A stretch of DNA of 64,000 nt from Ignavibacteriae bacterium HGW-Ignavibacteriae-4 (GCA_002839765.1 PGYR01000001.1:124001-188000); one strand, 5' to 3'. Numbered from the stretch's first letter, positions 15,561 to 28,809 are shown. Numbers and translations are program-made. Notes: generated by a model not told the origin, from the sequence alone.

Positions 15561-16724
15561 ATGAATTTTACCGTGAACTTAAATGAATTCCAAGAAGCAG
15601 TAAATAAAACTCTTCCTGCGATTCCTCCAAAATCAACTTTACCTGTATTAGAGCATTTAAAGTTTGAACTTAATGATAATTTGTTAGAAATAATATCAAC
15701 AGACCAAGAAATAACAATAAAAACTCAACTTAATGTAGAAAATGCTACTCCTGGTAAAGTTTTAGTACCTGGAAGGAAGTTAAATGACATACTAAAAGCA
15801 TTAGGTAAAACTGAAAAAATTACTTTCAATTCGAATATTGAAAACTTCGAAATTGATTTAATTACAGATTTTGGTGCTTACAAAATGAAAGGTCTAAACA
15901 ATGATGAGTATATAGAATTACCCGAGTTATTTGAATCTAATATAGATACATCAGATAGTTCAGTAGTTGATAAAGCATTGTTACCAAAAGAAGATATAAT
16001 TAGATTAGCTGATAAAACTGCATTTGCTGTCTCCAATGATGATTTTAGACCTGCAATGACTGGAGTTTTATTCCAATTTAGAGGGCAATATCTAAATGCT
16101 GTATCTACTGATAGTTATAGATTAGTTAAATCAACATATAATACTGAAGCTGGACAATTACCTGATGATTTAGATATTATTATTCCATCTAGGACTATGG
16201 ATATACTAAAAAAAGCTGATGATGAAGTACATTTTTCATTTATTAAAAATAATGATAAAGTAACTCATATCAAGTTTAAAGTAGGCTCTACAATTTATAT
16301 ATCTAGAATTATAGATGAGAAATTTCCTCCTTATGAATCAGTTATACCTGCAGGAAATAATATATTTTTATCAGTCAATAAGAATCAACTACAATCTGCT
16401 ATCAAGAGAGTCGCAATCTTTGCAAATGATATTACTAAGCAGATTAGAGTAAAAATTGATGCTTCAGAGATGATATTAACAGCACAAGATATAGACTCAG
16501 GAACAAAAGCAGATGAAAAAATTGCTTGTTCACTAGAAGGAGAACCTGTTGAAATTGGCTTCAATTATAAATTTTTAGATGAAGCAATTAGTCATATAAA
16601 TAGTTCTTCAGATGGAGAGATAGTATTTTCTTTATCAGAATCAAATAAACCGGCTCTTTTGATGCCTGAGAAAGATTCTAAAGAGTTATTGATGCTAATA
16701 ATGCCTGTTAGACTAAATAATTAA
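15561..16724 (+). CDS. dnaN: DNA polymerase III sliding clamp (beta subunit)
   Basis: The product is 387 residues from ATG at 15561 (MNFTVNLNEFQEAVNKTLPA); an in-frame TTG at 15546 is less likely because the family begins with this MKF-like strand. Three clamp domains are recognisable by IPPKSTLPVLEHLKFEL, by RPAMTGVLFQFRG at the second domain, and by the C-terminal end ALLMPEKDSKELLMLIMPVR. The ring holds the replicative polymerase on DNA. It heads the group dnaN-recF-dciA-gyrB and is followed by its own terminator. dnaA, often next to dnaN, is replaced upstream by psd. Confidence 0.96.
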   Translation: MNFTVNLNEFQEAVNKTLPAIPPKSTLPVLEHLKFELNDNLLEIISTDQEITIKTQLNVENATPGKVLVPGRKLNDILKALGKTEKITFNSNIENFEIDLITDFGAYKMKGLNNDEYIELPELFESNIDTSDSSVVDKALLPKEDIIRLADKTAFAVSNDDFRPAMTGVLFQFRGQYLNAVSTDSYRLVKSTYNTEAGQLPDDLDIIIPSRTMDILKKADDEVHFSFIKNNDKVTHIKFKVGSTIYISRIIDEKFPPYESVIPAGNNIFLSVNKNQLQSAIKRVAIFANDITKQIRVKIDASEMILTAQDIDSGTKADEKIACSLEGEPVEIGFNYKFLDEAISHINSSSDGEIVFSLSESNKPALLMPEKDSKELLMLIMPVRLNN

Positions 16725-16742
16725 GAAACCCCAATTAATTCC

Positions 16743-16782
16743 AAAGGGTAGGCATAATTGATTTATAGCTTACCCTTTTTTT
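16743..16782 (+). terminator. Intrinsic terminator between dnaN and recF
   Basis: Stem AAGGGTAGGC with GCTTACCCTT (one G-T pair), loop of about 13 bases, then a run of seven T ending at 16782. recF starts only seven bases later, so readthrough or a promoter inside dnaN must supply recF. Confidence 0.75.
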
Positions 16783-16788
16783 ATATTT

Positions 16789-17940
16789 ATGCGATTAGAT
16801 TCAATATATTTTTTAAATATCCGAAATCACAAACAAACTGAACTTTTTTTCAGCAAGCATATCAATGTCTTTTTTGGATTAAATGGGGCTGGAAAAACAT
16901 CAATATTAGAAGCTATATCAATTGCAGCAATATCAAAGAGCTTTCAAAGTACTCCTGAGAATTCACTCATTAATTTTGATGATAATGTATTCTTATCAAG
17001 AGTTCATACAATGAGGGATAGAGGAACTGATTTCACAATAGAAGTTAAAAAAGAAACCGGATCAAGAAAGAAAATATCATCTTCATTTATGGAGAGTATG
17101 CGTCCTAAGGACTTGATTGGATCAATACCTATTATTATACTTTCTCCTGATTATAAAGAAATAACGGCTGGTTCACCAGAGAACAGAAGAAGATTTATAA
17201 ATACTACGATTTCTCAAATAAGTAATAATTATTTGAATGATTTATATTCATATAGAAGGGTTCTAAAACAACGGAATAACTTACTATCTAAAATGAAAAA
17301 AGATAGAAGCATTGATAAAAATGAGTTAAGTATTTGGACAGATAAATTAATAGAATTTGGGTCAAAAATAATACTTAGACGTGCAAAATTTCTTAGTGAA
17401 TTTGAACCTTATTATCTGAAGAATTATATGAAAGTATCAGATAGCAAAGAAGAAGTAGGTATAAAATATTCTCCGTATGGATTTGATAATATTAACTATA
17501 AGGATTTAGATGAAAGTAAGGTTGTTAATCGTCTTATAGAATTGAGAGATGAAAAGAAAATCGGAGAACTTACTAGGTACACTACTTTGTTCGGACCACA
17601 GAAAGATGAATTAGAATTATTCATAAATAATGCACCTGTAAAAGAAGCTGCATCCCAAGGACAACATAAGACTGTACTGATTAGCTTAAAACTTGCAGAA
17701 TTCGATTATATGAAAGAAATTTTAAATGAAACACCTATAGTTCTACTGGATGATATATTTTCAGAATTAGATGCTAAAAGAACTGAATTAGTTTTAAATA
17801 CAGTTTTGAAGAACCTTGCACAAGCATTTATAACAATAACTGAAGATGACAAAATTAAAAAAATAATGAAGCCTTCTGAAGAATGTTATTATTTCCATGT
17901 TAGTAATGGAAAAGTTGAGAGAATAGAAGAGGAATTTTAA
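16789..17940 (+). CDS. recF: DNA replication and repair protein RecF
   Basis: A 383-residue SMC-like ATPase that loads RecA at gaps together with RecO and RecR. Walker A GLNGAGKTS spans residues 30-38, the ABC signature is in AASQGQHKT, and Walker B is IVLLDDIFSELD. The start RLDSIYFLNIRNHK is typical of the family. It is followed after one base by dciA. Confidence 0.95.
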   Translation: MRLDSIYFLNIRNHKQTELFFSKHINVFFGLNGAGKTSILEAISIAAISKSFQSTPENSLINFDDNVFLSRVHTMRDRGTDFTIEVKKETGSRKKISSSFMESMRPKDLIGSIPIIILSPDYKEITAGSPENRRRFINTTISQISNNYLNDLYSYRRVLKQRNNLLSKMKKDRSIDKNELSIWTDKLIEFGSKIILRRAKFLSEFEPYYLKNYMKVSDSKEEVGIKYSPYGFDNINYKDLDESKVVNRLIELRDEKKIGELTRYTTLFGPQKDELELFINNAPVKEAASQGQHKTVLISLKLAEFDYMKEILNETPIVLLDDIFSELDAKRTELVLNTVLKNLAQAFITITEDDKIKKIMKPSEECYYFHVSNGKVERIEEEF

Positions 17941-17941
17941 A

Positions 17942-18235
17942 ATGGCATTAGATAGAGAACCACAAGATATTAACAGTTTATTCGATTCAATGCCTAATAA
18001 ATTCAATTTAGCAGAAAAGAGAATAATTGTAGATTTAAGAAACAATATCAAAGAAATTATTTCAGAAAGTTTCTCCAAGTCAGTAGTTATATATGACTTA
18101 AAGAATGGAAAATTGATATTAAAAGTGAGTAACCCTGTTTGGAAAACTGAAATTCAATTACGGAAAGAACAAATTGTTGAAAAATTCAATGCTTATTTAG
18201 GTGCTAATATCATTAAAAACATTGTCTTACATTGA
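17942..18235 (+). CDS. DUF721/DciA-family protein
   Basis: This 97-residue protein ends with the DUF721 pattern LILKVSNPVWKTEIQLRKEQIVEKFN. The family includes DciA, the ancestral bacterial protein that helps load the replicative helicase DnaB where DnaC/DnaI is absent. Its place between recF and gyrB is the classic position for this family. It starts one base after recF ends. The assignment to the family is firm; helicase-loading activity is inferred. Confidence 0.85.
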   Translation: MALDREPQDINSLFDSMPNKFNLAEKRIIVDLRNNIKEIISESFSKSVVIYDLKNGKLILKVSNPVWKTEIQLRKEQIVEKFNAYLGANIIKNIVLH

Positions 18236-18252
18236 ATAAATAGTTATATTTG
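18222..18252 (+). promoter_or_regulatory. Promoter of gyrB
   Basis: TTG at 18222-18224, 20 bases, TATATTTG at 18245-18252, then TAC. It fits TTG-N20-TAnnTTTG. The -33 element lies in the last codons of the DUF721 gene; gyrB ATG is 43 bases downstream. Confidence 0.7.
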
Positions 18253-18294
18253 TACCTAGCATAAAAAGAAATTTAAAACCAAAGAGACTTATAA

Positions 18295-21610
<3,316 letters not shown>

Positions 21611-21622
21611 TTCGGAGAATAA

Positions 21623-22354
21623 ATGGAAGAAAACATATTACCAGAAAAGTCACTATTCAGTAATAAAGTTCTGAAAACTATTGCAATAGTAGATGATGAA
21701 CCAGACATTGTGGAATTAGTGTCTATTCACCTGAAAAAAAGTGGTTATAAAACTGCTGAATTTGAGAGTGGAGAGGGATTCTTTAAACATATAAAGTCGA
21801 ATAATGTAGATCTAGTTATACTTGATCTTATGTTACCAGATTCAGATGGATTTGAAATTTGTAAATTTCTTAAAAATGAACCAGATTATTCGAATATTCC
21901 TGTTATAATGCTTACAGCTAGGGGAGATGAAACTGAAAAGATACTTGGATTAGAACTTGGAGCAGATGATTATGTAACAAAACCTTTTTCTCCACGAGAA
22001 TTAGTAGCTAGAGTTAAAGCTGTTCTAAGAAGGAATGAGAAAAAAACTCCAGATATAAACAAAATATATATTGGTGAGACTTTAGAAATTGATTTGAATA
22101 AGTATGAAGTTAAAATCAATAATAAAAAAATAGAATTAACTTCATCTGAGTATAAAATTTTAAATTTACTTTCTAACAAGAAGGGTTGGGTTTATTCAAG
22201 AGAGCAGATTCTAGATTATTTAGGTGTTAGTGATAAAGGGGTATTAGATAGAACAGTTGATGTTCATATAAAGAATCTCCGTGAAAAATTAGGTCAATAT
22301 GGTCTATTTATCAAAAATATCAGGGGTGTCGGTTATAAGTTAGAAGAGTTTTGA
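21623..22354 (+). CDS. Response regulator, OmpR/PhoB family
   Basis: 243 residues. The receiver domain has Asp25/Asp26 in IVDDEPD, the phosphoacceptor Asp68 in LVILDLMLPDSDG, Thr98 in MLTAR and Lys120 in VTKPFSPRELVARV. The C-terminal winged-helix DNA-binding domain ends with DVHIKNLREKLG and IRGVGYKLEEF. A GGAG lies about eight bases before the ATG. The histidine kinase gene starts four bases after its stop, so the two form a pair. PhoB-like is the closest subfamily by eye, but no phosphate genes are nearby. Confidence 0.92.
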   Translation: MEENILPEKSLFSNKVLKTIAIVDDEPDIVELVSIHLKKSGYKTAEFESGEGFFKHIKSNNVDLVILDLMLPDSDGFEICKFLKNEPDYSNIPVIMLTARGDETEKILGLELGADDYVTKPFSPRELVARVKAVLRRNEKKTPDINKIYIGETLEIDLNKYEVKINNKKIELTSSEYKILNLLSNKKGWVYSREQILDYLGVSDKGVLDRTVDVHIKNLREKLGQYGLFIKNIRGVGYKLEEF

Positions 22355-22358
22355 TAAA

Positions 22359-24098
22359 ATGAAAAAAATTGTTTCTAAGTTTTCATTTGGATATTTGATT
22401 GTTGTAACTCTACTTACTTCACTTATAGTCTATATCTCATATAGCACTATACGATCGCACTATATAGATGATTTAACAAAAGATTTAGAAGTCTATTCTA
22501 AATTAATAGAATCAGAATTAATCCAATATGATGTAATTCAAGATCGCTATGAAATAAATAGAATAATAAAGGATTTTTCGTTCAAATCAAATGTTAGAAT
22601 TACAATAATTGATCTAACTGGAGTTGTCCTATATGATTCTGATGAATTGCCTTCTGCTATGGAAAACCATAAAAACAGACCAGAAATATTAGAATTATCA
22701 AAATCTCAAATAGGTCATAGTATTAGATATTCTAAAACTGTACAAGAAGACATGTTATATGTGGCTAGAGTAATAAAAGTAGATGGAAAACAGTATTTCT
22801 TGAGAACTAGCTTTTTTGTTCATAAGATGAATAAGCTTCTACATGAAGTTAGAACAGAAATTATTGAAATCTCTATATTTGTATATCTTATCTCAATACT
22901 AGGACTTATATTATTTATAAAGAACATCTCAAACCCAATCAAACAACTTTCAGAGGCTTCTAAAAAAGTAGCTGAGGGTGACTTCGATGTTAAAGTAAAA
23001 ATCAAATCTAATGATGAATTAGGTGATTTATCTAAAAACTTTAATAACATGACCAAAAGGTTAAAAAAGTTATTCTACAAGGTAAATTCTCAAAAAGAAC
23101 AACTTGATACTTTAATTTCTGAAATTCAAGAAGGATTAGTAGTACTTGATTCTAAAGGTAGAATTAAACTATATAATGACTCTTTTTCAGAATTGTTAGG
23201 TAAAAACAACTTAATAGGAAAAAAACTTACTAGTTTGATAGATAGTACATACTTAAAAAATCTATTAGAAGAAGTAGTATCAAATGATAAAAGTATTACA
23301 AAAGAAATACAAGTTGGGGATAGACAGTTTTTATGTTCAACTAGTTGGATTAAAATGAAAGATGAAGTAATTATCTTGCTTCATGATATCTCTGAATTAA
23401 ACAAATTAGAGCTAATAAAGAAGGATTTTGTTATTAATGTATCTCATGAATTACGAACTCCATTGACTGCTATTAAAGGATTTTCTGAAACATTGATAGA
23501 TGAAATTGAAAACCCTGAACAAAAAAGATATGTTGAAATAATAAGTCGTCATACAAACAGACTTATTAGAATTGTTAATGACCTATTGCATCTGTCAGAG
23601 TTAGAACAAACTAAAGCAAACTTAGTATTGGAAAAAATTAAAGTCAGTGATATACTTGAGAATGTTTACAGTTTGTTCCTTCAGAAAAGCATTGAAAAAG
23701 GTATAGAACTAATAGTATCAATTGAGAATAATGAACGTATATTGGAAATTGATAATTTTAGAATTGAACAACTATTAGTTAATTTAATTGATAATGCTTT
23801 CAAATACACCGATAAAGGCAAAATCAAAATAATTTCGAAAGAAATAAATAATCAACAAGTATTTATAATAGAGGATACTGGATTAGGGATTCCGAAAGAT
23901 GACCTAAATCGAATATTCGAAAGATTCTATACCGTTGATAAATCAAGATCAAGAAGAGTTGGCGGTACAGGATTAGGGCTTTCTATTGTCAAACATATAG
24001 TCTTATTACACAAGGGAAAAATTGAAATTGAAAGCGAATTAAATAAGGGTACGAAGTTTATTATTTCAATTCCTTTTACACAGAGTGTAATTCAATAA
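22359..24098 (+). CDS. Sensor histidine kinase, PhoR-like
   Basis: 579 residues: membrane helix 1 at about 10-30, an extracytoplasmic sensor (30-165), helix 2 at 170-188, HAMP (189-241, NPIKQLSEASKKVAEGDFD), PAS (250-345), HisKA with phospho-acceptor His363 in VSHELRTPLTAIKG, and HATPase with LIDNAFKYTD, EDTGLGIPKDDL and GGTGLGLSIVKHIV. This is the PhoR/WalK layout and it partners the regulator directly upstream. The signal sensed is unknown. Confidence 0.93.
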   Translation: MKKIVSKFSFGYLIVVTLLTSLIVYISYSTIRSHYIDDLTKDLEVYSKLIESELIQYDVIQDRYEINRIIKDFSFKSNVRITIIDLTGVVLYDSDELPSAMENHKNRPEILELSKSQIGHSIRYSKTVQEDMLYVARVIKVDGKQYFLRTSFFVHKMNKLLHEVRTEIIEISIFVYLISILGLILFIKNISNPIKQLSEASKKVAEGDFDVKVKIKSNDELGDLSKNFNNMTKRLKKLFYKVNSQKEQLDTLISEIQEGLVVLDSKGRIKLYNDSFSELLGKNNLIGKKLTSLIDSTYLKNLLEEVVSNDKSITKEIQVGDRQFLCSTSWIKMKDEVIILLHDISELNKLELIKKDFVINVSHELRTPLTAIKGFSETLIDEIENPEQKRYVEIISRHTNRLIRIVNDLLHLSELEQTKANLVLEKIKVSDILENVYSLFLQKSIEKGIELIVSIENNERILEIDNFRIEQLLVNLIDNAFKYTDKGKIKIISKEINNQQVFIIEDTGLGIPKDDLNRIFERFYTVDKSRSRRVGGTGLGLSIVKHIVLLHKGKIEIESELNKGTKFIISIPFTQSVIQ

Positions 24099-24131
24099 GG
24101 AATTGTAAAGAAATCTTTTTAATTTCATACT

Positions 24132-24755
24132 ATGGGAAGTATGCAAAACAGAAAAAATAAATCAGATTCAAAGCAAGAAGATTTCGATGCTATAAGAAGA
24201 GTACTCGAAGGGGATAATACTGCTTACGAATTTCTGCAAAAAAAATACAAAAATTTAATCTATTCACTTGTCAAAAAGATGATAAAAAATGACAGTGATG
24301 TAGAAGATTTGGTACAAGAGACATTTATTAAGGCCTATAAAGCTTTGGATAAATTCAAATTCAATTATTCCTTTTCCGCTTGGATTTATAGGATTGCGTC
24401 CAATAATACAATTGACTTTTTGAGAAAAAGAAGATTTGATACTTTCTCAATTGATAAGCCAATCGGAAATGCAGAAGATGAAAACTATTTTGAGATTGAA
24501 GATAACTCTTATAGTCCTGATGCTGATCTAATCAGTGAACAAAAAGCAGATATAATAACTGCCGCAATAAATACACTTCCTGCGAATTACCGTGAAATAA
24601 TTCTACTTCGACATGAAGAAGAACTAGACTACAAAGCCATTGCCGAACAGCTTGACTTACCATTAGGAACCGTAAAGGCACATCTATTCCGAGCACGTAA
24701 ACTTTTATACGAAGAGCTAAAAGACAAATATAACTTGTTGAATAATATAAAGTAA
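24132..24755 (+). CDS. RNA polymerase sigma factor, ECF type
   Basis: 207 residues with sigma region 2 (YSLVKKMIKNDSDVEDLVQETFIKAYKAL, SAWIYRIASNNTIDFLRKRR) and region 4 (LPANYREIILLRHEEELDYKAIAEQLDLPLGTVKAHLFRARKLL, shown here only in part as conserved positions). Regions 1 and 3 are absent, as in ECF factors. It starts 33 bases after the histidine kinase. No obvious anti-sigma factor follows, so control may be by the two-component pair or by expression level. Confidence 0.9.
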   Translation: MGSMQNRKNKSDSKQEDFDAIRRVLEGDNTAYEFLQKKYKNLIYSLVKKMIKNDSDVEDLVQETFIKAYKALDKFKFNYSFSAWIYRIASNNTIDFLRKRRFDTFSIDKPIGNAEDENYFEIEDNSYSPDADLISEQKADIITAAINTLPANYREIILLRHEEELDYKAIAEQLDLPLGTVKAHLFRARKLLYEELKDKYNLLNNIK

Positions 24756-24821
24756 TAACAGGCATAAATCTTGCTAGTTATAATTATATTTATTTTATAA
24801 CTATCCAATATATAAACTCAA

Positions 24822-25256
24822 ATGAATAAGTTACTTTTAAAAACAAGTATTGTATTATGCAGTATTATTTCTTTATTTATGTTATTATCTTTCATTTTAA
24901 GGTTGAATTCATCTCCTATGGATACAAATCTTTCTGAGAAAACTGAAAATAGAGGATTTAATAAGAAGATTCAACTTAATGTATTGAATGCAAGTGGTGA
25001 ACCTGGGATTGCAGATAAAACTAGAAATCATCTACGTCAATTAGGTTTTGATGTCGTAGAAATAGGTAATTATGAAAAATTGATGGATTCTACAATTATA
25101 ATTGATCGATTAGGGGATAGATTATCATCTTACAAATTGAGCAAGGCTATCGGATTAGACGAGAAAAAAATAGAAACTGTTATAGATTCTTCACTATATT
25201 TACGTGCAACACTCGTTTTAGGAAAGGATTTCTCCAATCTTAGAGTTAATCTTTAA
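24822..25256 (+). CDS. LytR C-terminal domain (LytR_C) protein, membrane-anchored
   Basis: 144 residues: one N-terminal membrane helix (about 5-28), a short linker and a LytR_C-like domain (VLNASGEPGIADKTRNHLRQ, then DVVEIGNYE, ending YLRATLVLGKDFSNL). In other bacteria this domain is attached to LytR-CpsA-Psr enzymes that join glycopolymers to peptidoglycan; here the catalytic part is missing. It precedes rsfS, a position often occupied by LytR-family genes. The role is unclear. Confidence 0.75.
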   Translation: MNKLLLKTSIVLCSIISLFMLLSFILRLNSSPMDTNLSEKTENRGFNKKIQLNVLNASGEPGIADKTRNHLRQLGFDVVEIGNYEKLMDSTIIIDRLGDRLSSYKLSKAIGLDEKKIETVIDSSLYLRATLVLGKDFSNLRVNL

Positions 25257-25333
25257 ATTCTGTTTTGTAATAACTTTATTTGTCATTAACTTGTTACTCA
25301 AATATTGGTTTGTAAAATAAATAATAGATTATA

Positions 25334-25771
25334 TTGACTAAGAAGAAAAAATACTCCGACTCTCAAAAATTAGCAATTCTTTGTGCTCAAGCAGCTCAAG
25401 ACAAATTAGCAGAAAATACTGTTATATTAGATTTACATAAAATTGATATTGCCTCAAGCAATTTTATTGTAGTTTGTGATTGCAAATCTACTGTTCAAGT
25501 AAAATCTGTAGCAGATAATATATTAAATAACATAGTTGATCATGACCTACCCAAACCCAAATTAGAGGGTATGGAAACAGCTGAGTGGGTTATATTAGAT
25601 TTTTTCGATGTAGTTGTTCATATATTTATTAGTGAGCTTAGAAGTTACTATAAATTGGAAAAGCTATGGGCTGATTCGGAATTTTATGTTGTTAATGACG
25701 ATGCTGAATTAGAAGAAACAAGTTATTCAGATTTAAAAATTGAGATAGAGAACGCAATAGATGAAGAATAA
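25334..25771 (+). CDS. rsfS: Ribosomal silencing factor RsfS
   Basis: 145 residues. Family features include NTVILDLHKIDIASSNFIVVCD, the QVKSVADNI helix, GMETAEWVILDFFDVVVHIF and the YYKLEKLW end. RsfS binds protein uL14 of the large ribosomal subunit and blocks subunit joining in starvation. The C-terminal tail of about 25 acidic residues is an extension. The start is TTG at 25334. It overlaps argS by 11 bases. Confidence 0.92.
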   Translation: MTKKKKYSDSQKLAILCAQAAQDKLAENTVILDLHKIDIASSNFIVVCDCKSTVQVKSVADNILNNIVDHDLPKPKLEGMETAEWVILDFFDVVVHIFISELRSYYKLEKLWADSEFYVVNDDAELEETSYSDLKIEIENAIDEE

Positions 25772-27404
25772 TATACTAGAAAAAGCAATATCAAATGCTT
25801 TAACTACTATAGGTTTAGAACAAGAAGTAGAGATAGCATTTGAAAAACCAAATAACCCTGAGCATGGTGATGTTTCTACTAATATAGCTTTACAGCTAGC
25901 ATCTGCTCTTAAAAACTCTCCTAGAAAGATTGCCGAAAATATAGTTGATAACCTGCACTTTGATCAATCAATCATTGATAAAATAGAAATAGCAGGACCG
26001 GGATTTATTAACTTCAAATTCAACAATAATTATTTTACTAACCAACTTGACGAAATACTATTAGAAAATGATTCTTATGGTAAACAGACAATTGGTAAAG
26101 GAATAAAAGTAAACGTAGAATATGTAAGTGCAAACCCAACAGGATTATTGCATTTAGGTCATGGTAGAAATGCTGCTATAGGAGATACTATTGCAAATAT
26201 TTATACTTGGCTTGGTTATGATGTTACTCGTGAGTATTACTTCAATAATGCAGGGAACCAGATGAATAATCTGGTTAATTCAATTTATGTTAGGTACATG
26301 AATGAATTAGGTGATACAACTTTAGAGTTTCCAGAAGATGGTTATCATGGTGATTATGTTATAGATATTGCTAAGGAACTAATCAAAGATTACGGAGATG
26401 AGCTAAAAGAAGGAAATTTCCAAGATAGAATTGCAATAAAGAAATTCGGTGAGACTTGGTGTTTCGATAAAATTAAAAAAACCCTCTCAAAAATGAACAT
26501 TGAGCAGGATGTTTTTTATAATGAAGATTCACTATATAAAGATGGTAAAATAAACGACGTTATTAACGATTTAAAAGAAGTTAATCTTGTTTATGAAAAA
26601 GATGGTGCAACTTGGCTAAAGCTATCAGAAATGGGTTTAGATGATGACAGGGTAATAGTAAAGTCTTCAGGTGAACCAACTTATAGATTGCCCGATATTG
26701 CATATCATAAAGAGAAATTCAAGCGCGGATTCGATAAAATTATTGATGTATTCGGAGCAGATCACATAGCTACTATTCCAGATGTAATGGCAGCTGTTAA
26801 GCACTTAGGATATAATGTTGATAATATTAAAGTTGTTATTCATCAATTTGTTACACTTACAAAAGATGGTCAACAAGTTAAAATGTCTAAAAGAACAGGG
26901 AAGAGCTACACTTTAGATGATTTACTAGATGAAGTAGGTGATGAAGTAGTACGATTCTTTCTAATAATGAGAGGGAATACTACTCATTTGGAGTTTGACT
27001 TATCTCTAGCAACTGAGAATTCTGACAAAAATCCTGTATTCTATTTAAAATATGCACATGCAAGAATATGTTCTATACTAGAGAATATTGAAAATTCAGA
27101 AATAATTCTTAAAGAAAAACCCAATTTTGATTTATTAAATTCAGAAGACGAGATTAATCTGACTAAATCTATACTTGAATTTCCTAAATCTATTAGTTTA
27201 GCAGCAGAGAAATATGAGCCACAAATAATTGTGGAATTTTTACGTGAATTTGCATCTAACTTCAGTTCATTCTATCACAATTGTAGAATAAAAGGAGAAG
27301 AACCCGAATTATTGAAGACTAGACTTCACCTCGCTAATATAGCTAAAACCGTTTTAAAAAATGGATTAACAATAATTGGTATTTCAGCTCCTAACAAAAT
27401 GTAA
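25761..27404 (+). CDS. argS: Arginyl-tRNA synthetase
   Basis: 547 residues, class I synthetase. The N-terminal Arg-tRNA recognition domain has PEHGDVSTNIALQLA and GPGFINFKF; the HIGH-type motif is ANPTGLLHLGHGRNAAIGD; the KMSKS-type motif is KMSKRTGKSYTLDDLLDEV; and the DALR anticodon-binding domain ends with LKTRLHLANIAKTVLKNGLTIIGI (conserved positions). It is translationally linked to rsfS by an 11-base overlap. Confidence 0.96.
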   Translation: MKNNILEKAISNALTTIGLEQEVEIAFEKPNNPEHGDVSTNIALQLASALKNSPRKIAENIVDNLHFDQSIIDKIEIAGPGFINFKFNNNYFTNQLDEILLENDSYGKQTIGKGIKVNVEYVSANPTGLLHLGHGRNAAIGDTIANIYTWLGYDVTREYYFNNAGNQMNNLVNSIYVRYMNELGDTTLEFPEDGYHGDYVIDIAKELIKDYGDELKEGNFQDRIAIKKFGETWCFDKIKKTLSKMNIEQDVFYNEDSLYKDGKINDVINDLKEVNLVYEKDGATWLKLSEMGLDDDRVIVKSSGEPTYRLPDIAYHKEKFKRGFDKIIDVFGADHIATIPDVMAAVKHLGYNVDNIKVVIHQFVTLTKDGQQVKMSKRTGKSYTLDDLLDEVGDEVVRFFLIMRGNTTHLEFDLSLATENSDKNPVFYLKYAHARICSILENIENSEIILKEKPNFDLLNSEDEINLTKSILEFPKSISLAAEKYEPQIIVEFLREFASNFSSFYHNCRIKGEEPELLKTRLHLANIAKTVLKNGLTIIGISAPNKM

Positions 27405-27412
27405 TTATTGGC

Positions 27413-27967
27413 TTATTTCCACTTTATTCCACAACCTACACTAGGCTTTTGATCAGTTGAAGGTAATTTGTTATTTAGTAAAGCATCGACAGCAATGCTT
27501 AAGTCAATTCCTGTTACTGGAATACTATTACCTGGCCTAGAGTCATCAAATTGTCCTCTATACCTTAACTTCAAATCTCCGTCGTATAAAAAAAAGTCAG
27601 GAGTGCACATAGCACCATATTCTCTTGCTATTTCTTGTGTTTCATCAAATAGATAAGGAAAGTGGAAATCAAATTCTTTTGATTGTTTTATCATGTTTTC
27701 AGGAGAGTCATCAGGATAATTTACTATATCATTAGAGTTAATAGCAATTACGCTCAATCCCTTAGGTATATATTTTTTAGCAAATGTAGAGAGTGCACTA
27801 TTCAAATGCTTTACAAATGGACAGTGGTTACTTATAAATATTATAAGTGTAGCTTTTTCCGACTTCATATTTGTTAATGAAATTTCTTTGTTCTCAGAAG
27901 GAGAAAAAAGTTTAAAATCATGAGCTTTTGATCCTAATTCCATCATTTTTGATTCTATTCTTGCCAT
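27413..27967 (-). CDS. Thioredoxin-family (AhpC/TSA-like) redox protein
   Basis: 184 residues of the redoxin fold without a signal peptide. The motif SNHCPFVKH puts Cys49 where the first thioredoxin cysteine would be, with no CxxC; a second conserved cysteine is in GAMCTPDFFLYD. This pair of motifs (NHCPxV and CTPxFFLxD) defines a common family of uncharacterised peroxiredoxin-like proteins. Substrate unknown. Divergent from the lipoprotein gene at 27995. Confidence 0.85.
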   Translation of the reverse strand: MARIESKMMELGSKAHDFKLFSPSENKEISLTNMKSEKATLIIFISNHCPFVKHLNSALSTFAKKYIPKGLSVIAINSNDIVNYPDDSPENMIKQSKEFDFHFPYLFDETQEIAREYGAMCTPDFFLYDGDLKLRYRGQFDDSRPGNSIPVTGIDLSIAVDALLNNKLPSTDQKPSVGCGIKWK

Positions 27968-27994
27968 TATTAGTTCCTTTGGTTAATTTACAAT

Positions 27995-28765
27995 ATGAGA
28001 ATTATTTTATATATAATAACATTAACGGTTTCACTTGGATTTTATTCATGTGAAAGTACAACTAGTTCAGCGCAGAATCCACTTACTTATAGTATAGAGC
28101 AACCTTTCTTTAGAATTGACCCTTATATAAGCTATAATAATATAGTTAATAGAATTGATTATGGTATTCTCAAACAACAAGACCAAGTCAATGATTCTTC
28201 TTATATTAGAGCTACATTTTATGATAAAAGAAGGTTCCGTGATGCGGGGGTATTTTATTTTGATAATATCAAAATTAATAAGTCTAAAGCAGATGATATT
28301 TTTAATATTGTCCAATTAATTGAAAATTTCATTGACTTTGGTTATGCTTATATTCATGATTTAGATAATCATCATTTCAAAGATAGTATATTGGTTCAGA
28401 CAACAGGTCAGGAATTCCCTGCATACAGCCAATTTATACAATTACTAGATACAGCTTTAGTAATTGAAAATGTTAATTCACTAATCGATATTTCTAAGAT
28501 TCAAGGATTTAAACTCAAGACAAATGACATTGGATTTGATGATGCTAGAATAAGAATATATAATGAGAAAAAAGAGTATATTTTTTATTCAAATTTTGAA
28601 ACAGAATTGAACTTAAGTTCAGATGTTTTGGTTAATATTCCTACTGGTAAATACAAGATAGAATGTTTGAAAGGGCATTATTTGCTAGATACAGCATCCA
28701 ATAATGAACAAGTGATTATTAATATATACTCTTCATATACATTTGATACATTAATTAAAGAATAA
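27995..28765 (+). CDS. Hypothetical lipoprotein
   Basis: 256 residues with a lipoprotein signal: a hydrophobic start then LGFYSC, with Cys19 as the likely lipidated residue. The rest has no family I recognise; it is rich in aromatic and Asn/Asp residues and looks like a beta-rich periplasmic or outer-membrane-anchored protein (NIPTGKYKIECLKGHYLLD near the end recalls a carboxypeptidase-regulatory-like or PEGA beta fold). It precedes the metallophosphoesterase gene by 44 bases on the same strand. Confidence 0.7.
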   Translation: MRIILYIITLTVSLGFYSCESTTSSAQNPLTYSIEQPFFRIDPYISYNNIVNRIDYGILKQQDQVNDSSYIRATFYDKRRFRDAGVFYFDNIKINKSKADDIFNIVQLIENFIDFGYAYIHDLDNHHFKDSILVQTTGQEFPAYSQFIQLLDTALVIENVNSLIDISKIQGFKLKTNDIGFDDARIRIYNEKKEYIFYSNFETELNLSSDVLVNIPTGKYKIECLKGHYLLDTASNNEQVIINIYSSYTFDTLIKE

Positions 28766-28809
28766 ATCTACTACAACAATCATATCACATTATCCGTATA
28801 TAGTACTAT

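Noticed and set aside
16725-16790. A riboswitch or leader RNA between dnaN and recF
   Set aside because: The hairpin with T-run is fully explained as an intrinsic terminator; no further conserved fold is visible in 64 bases.
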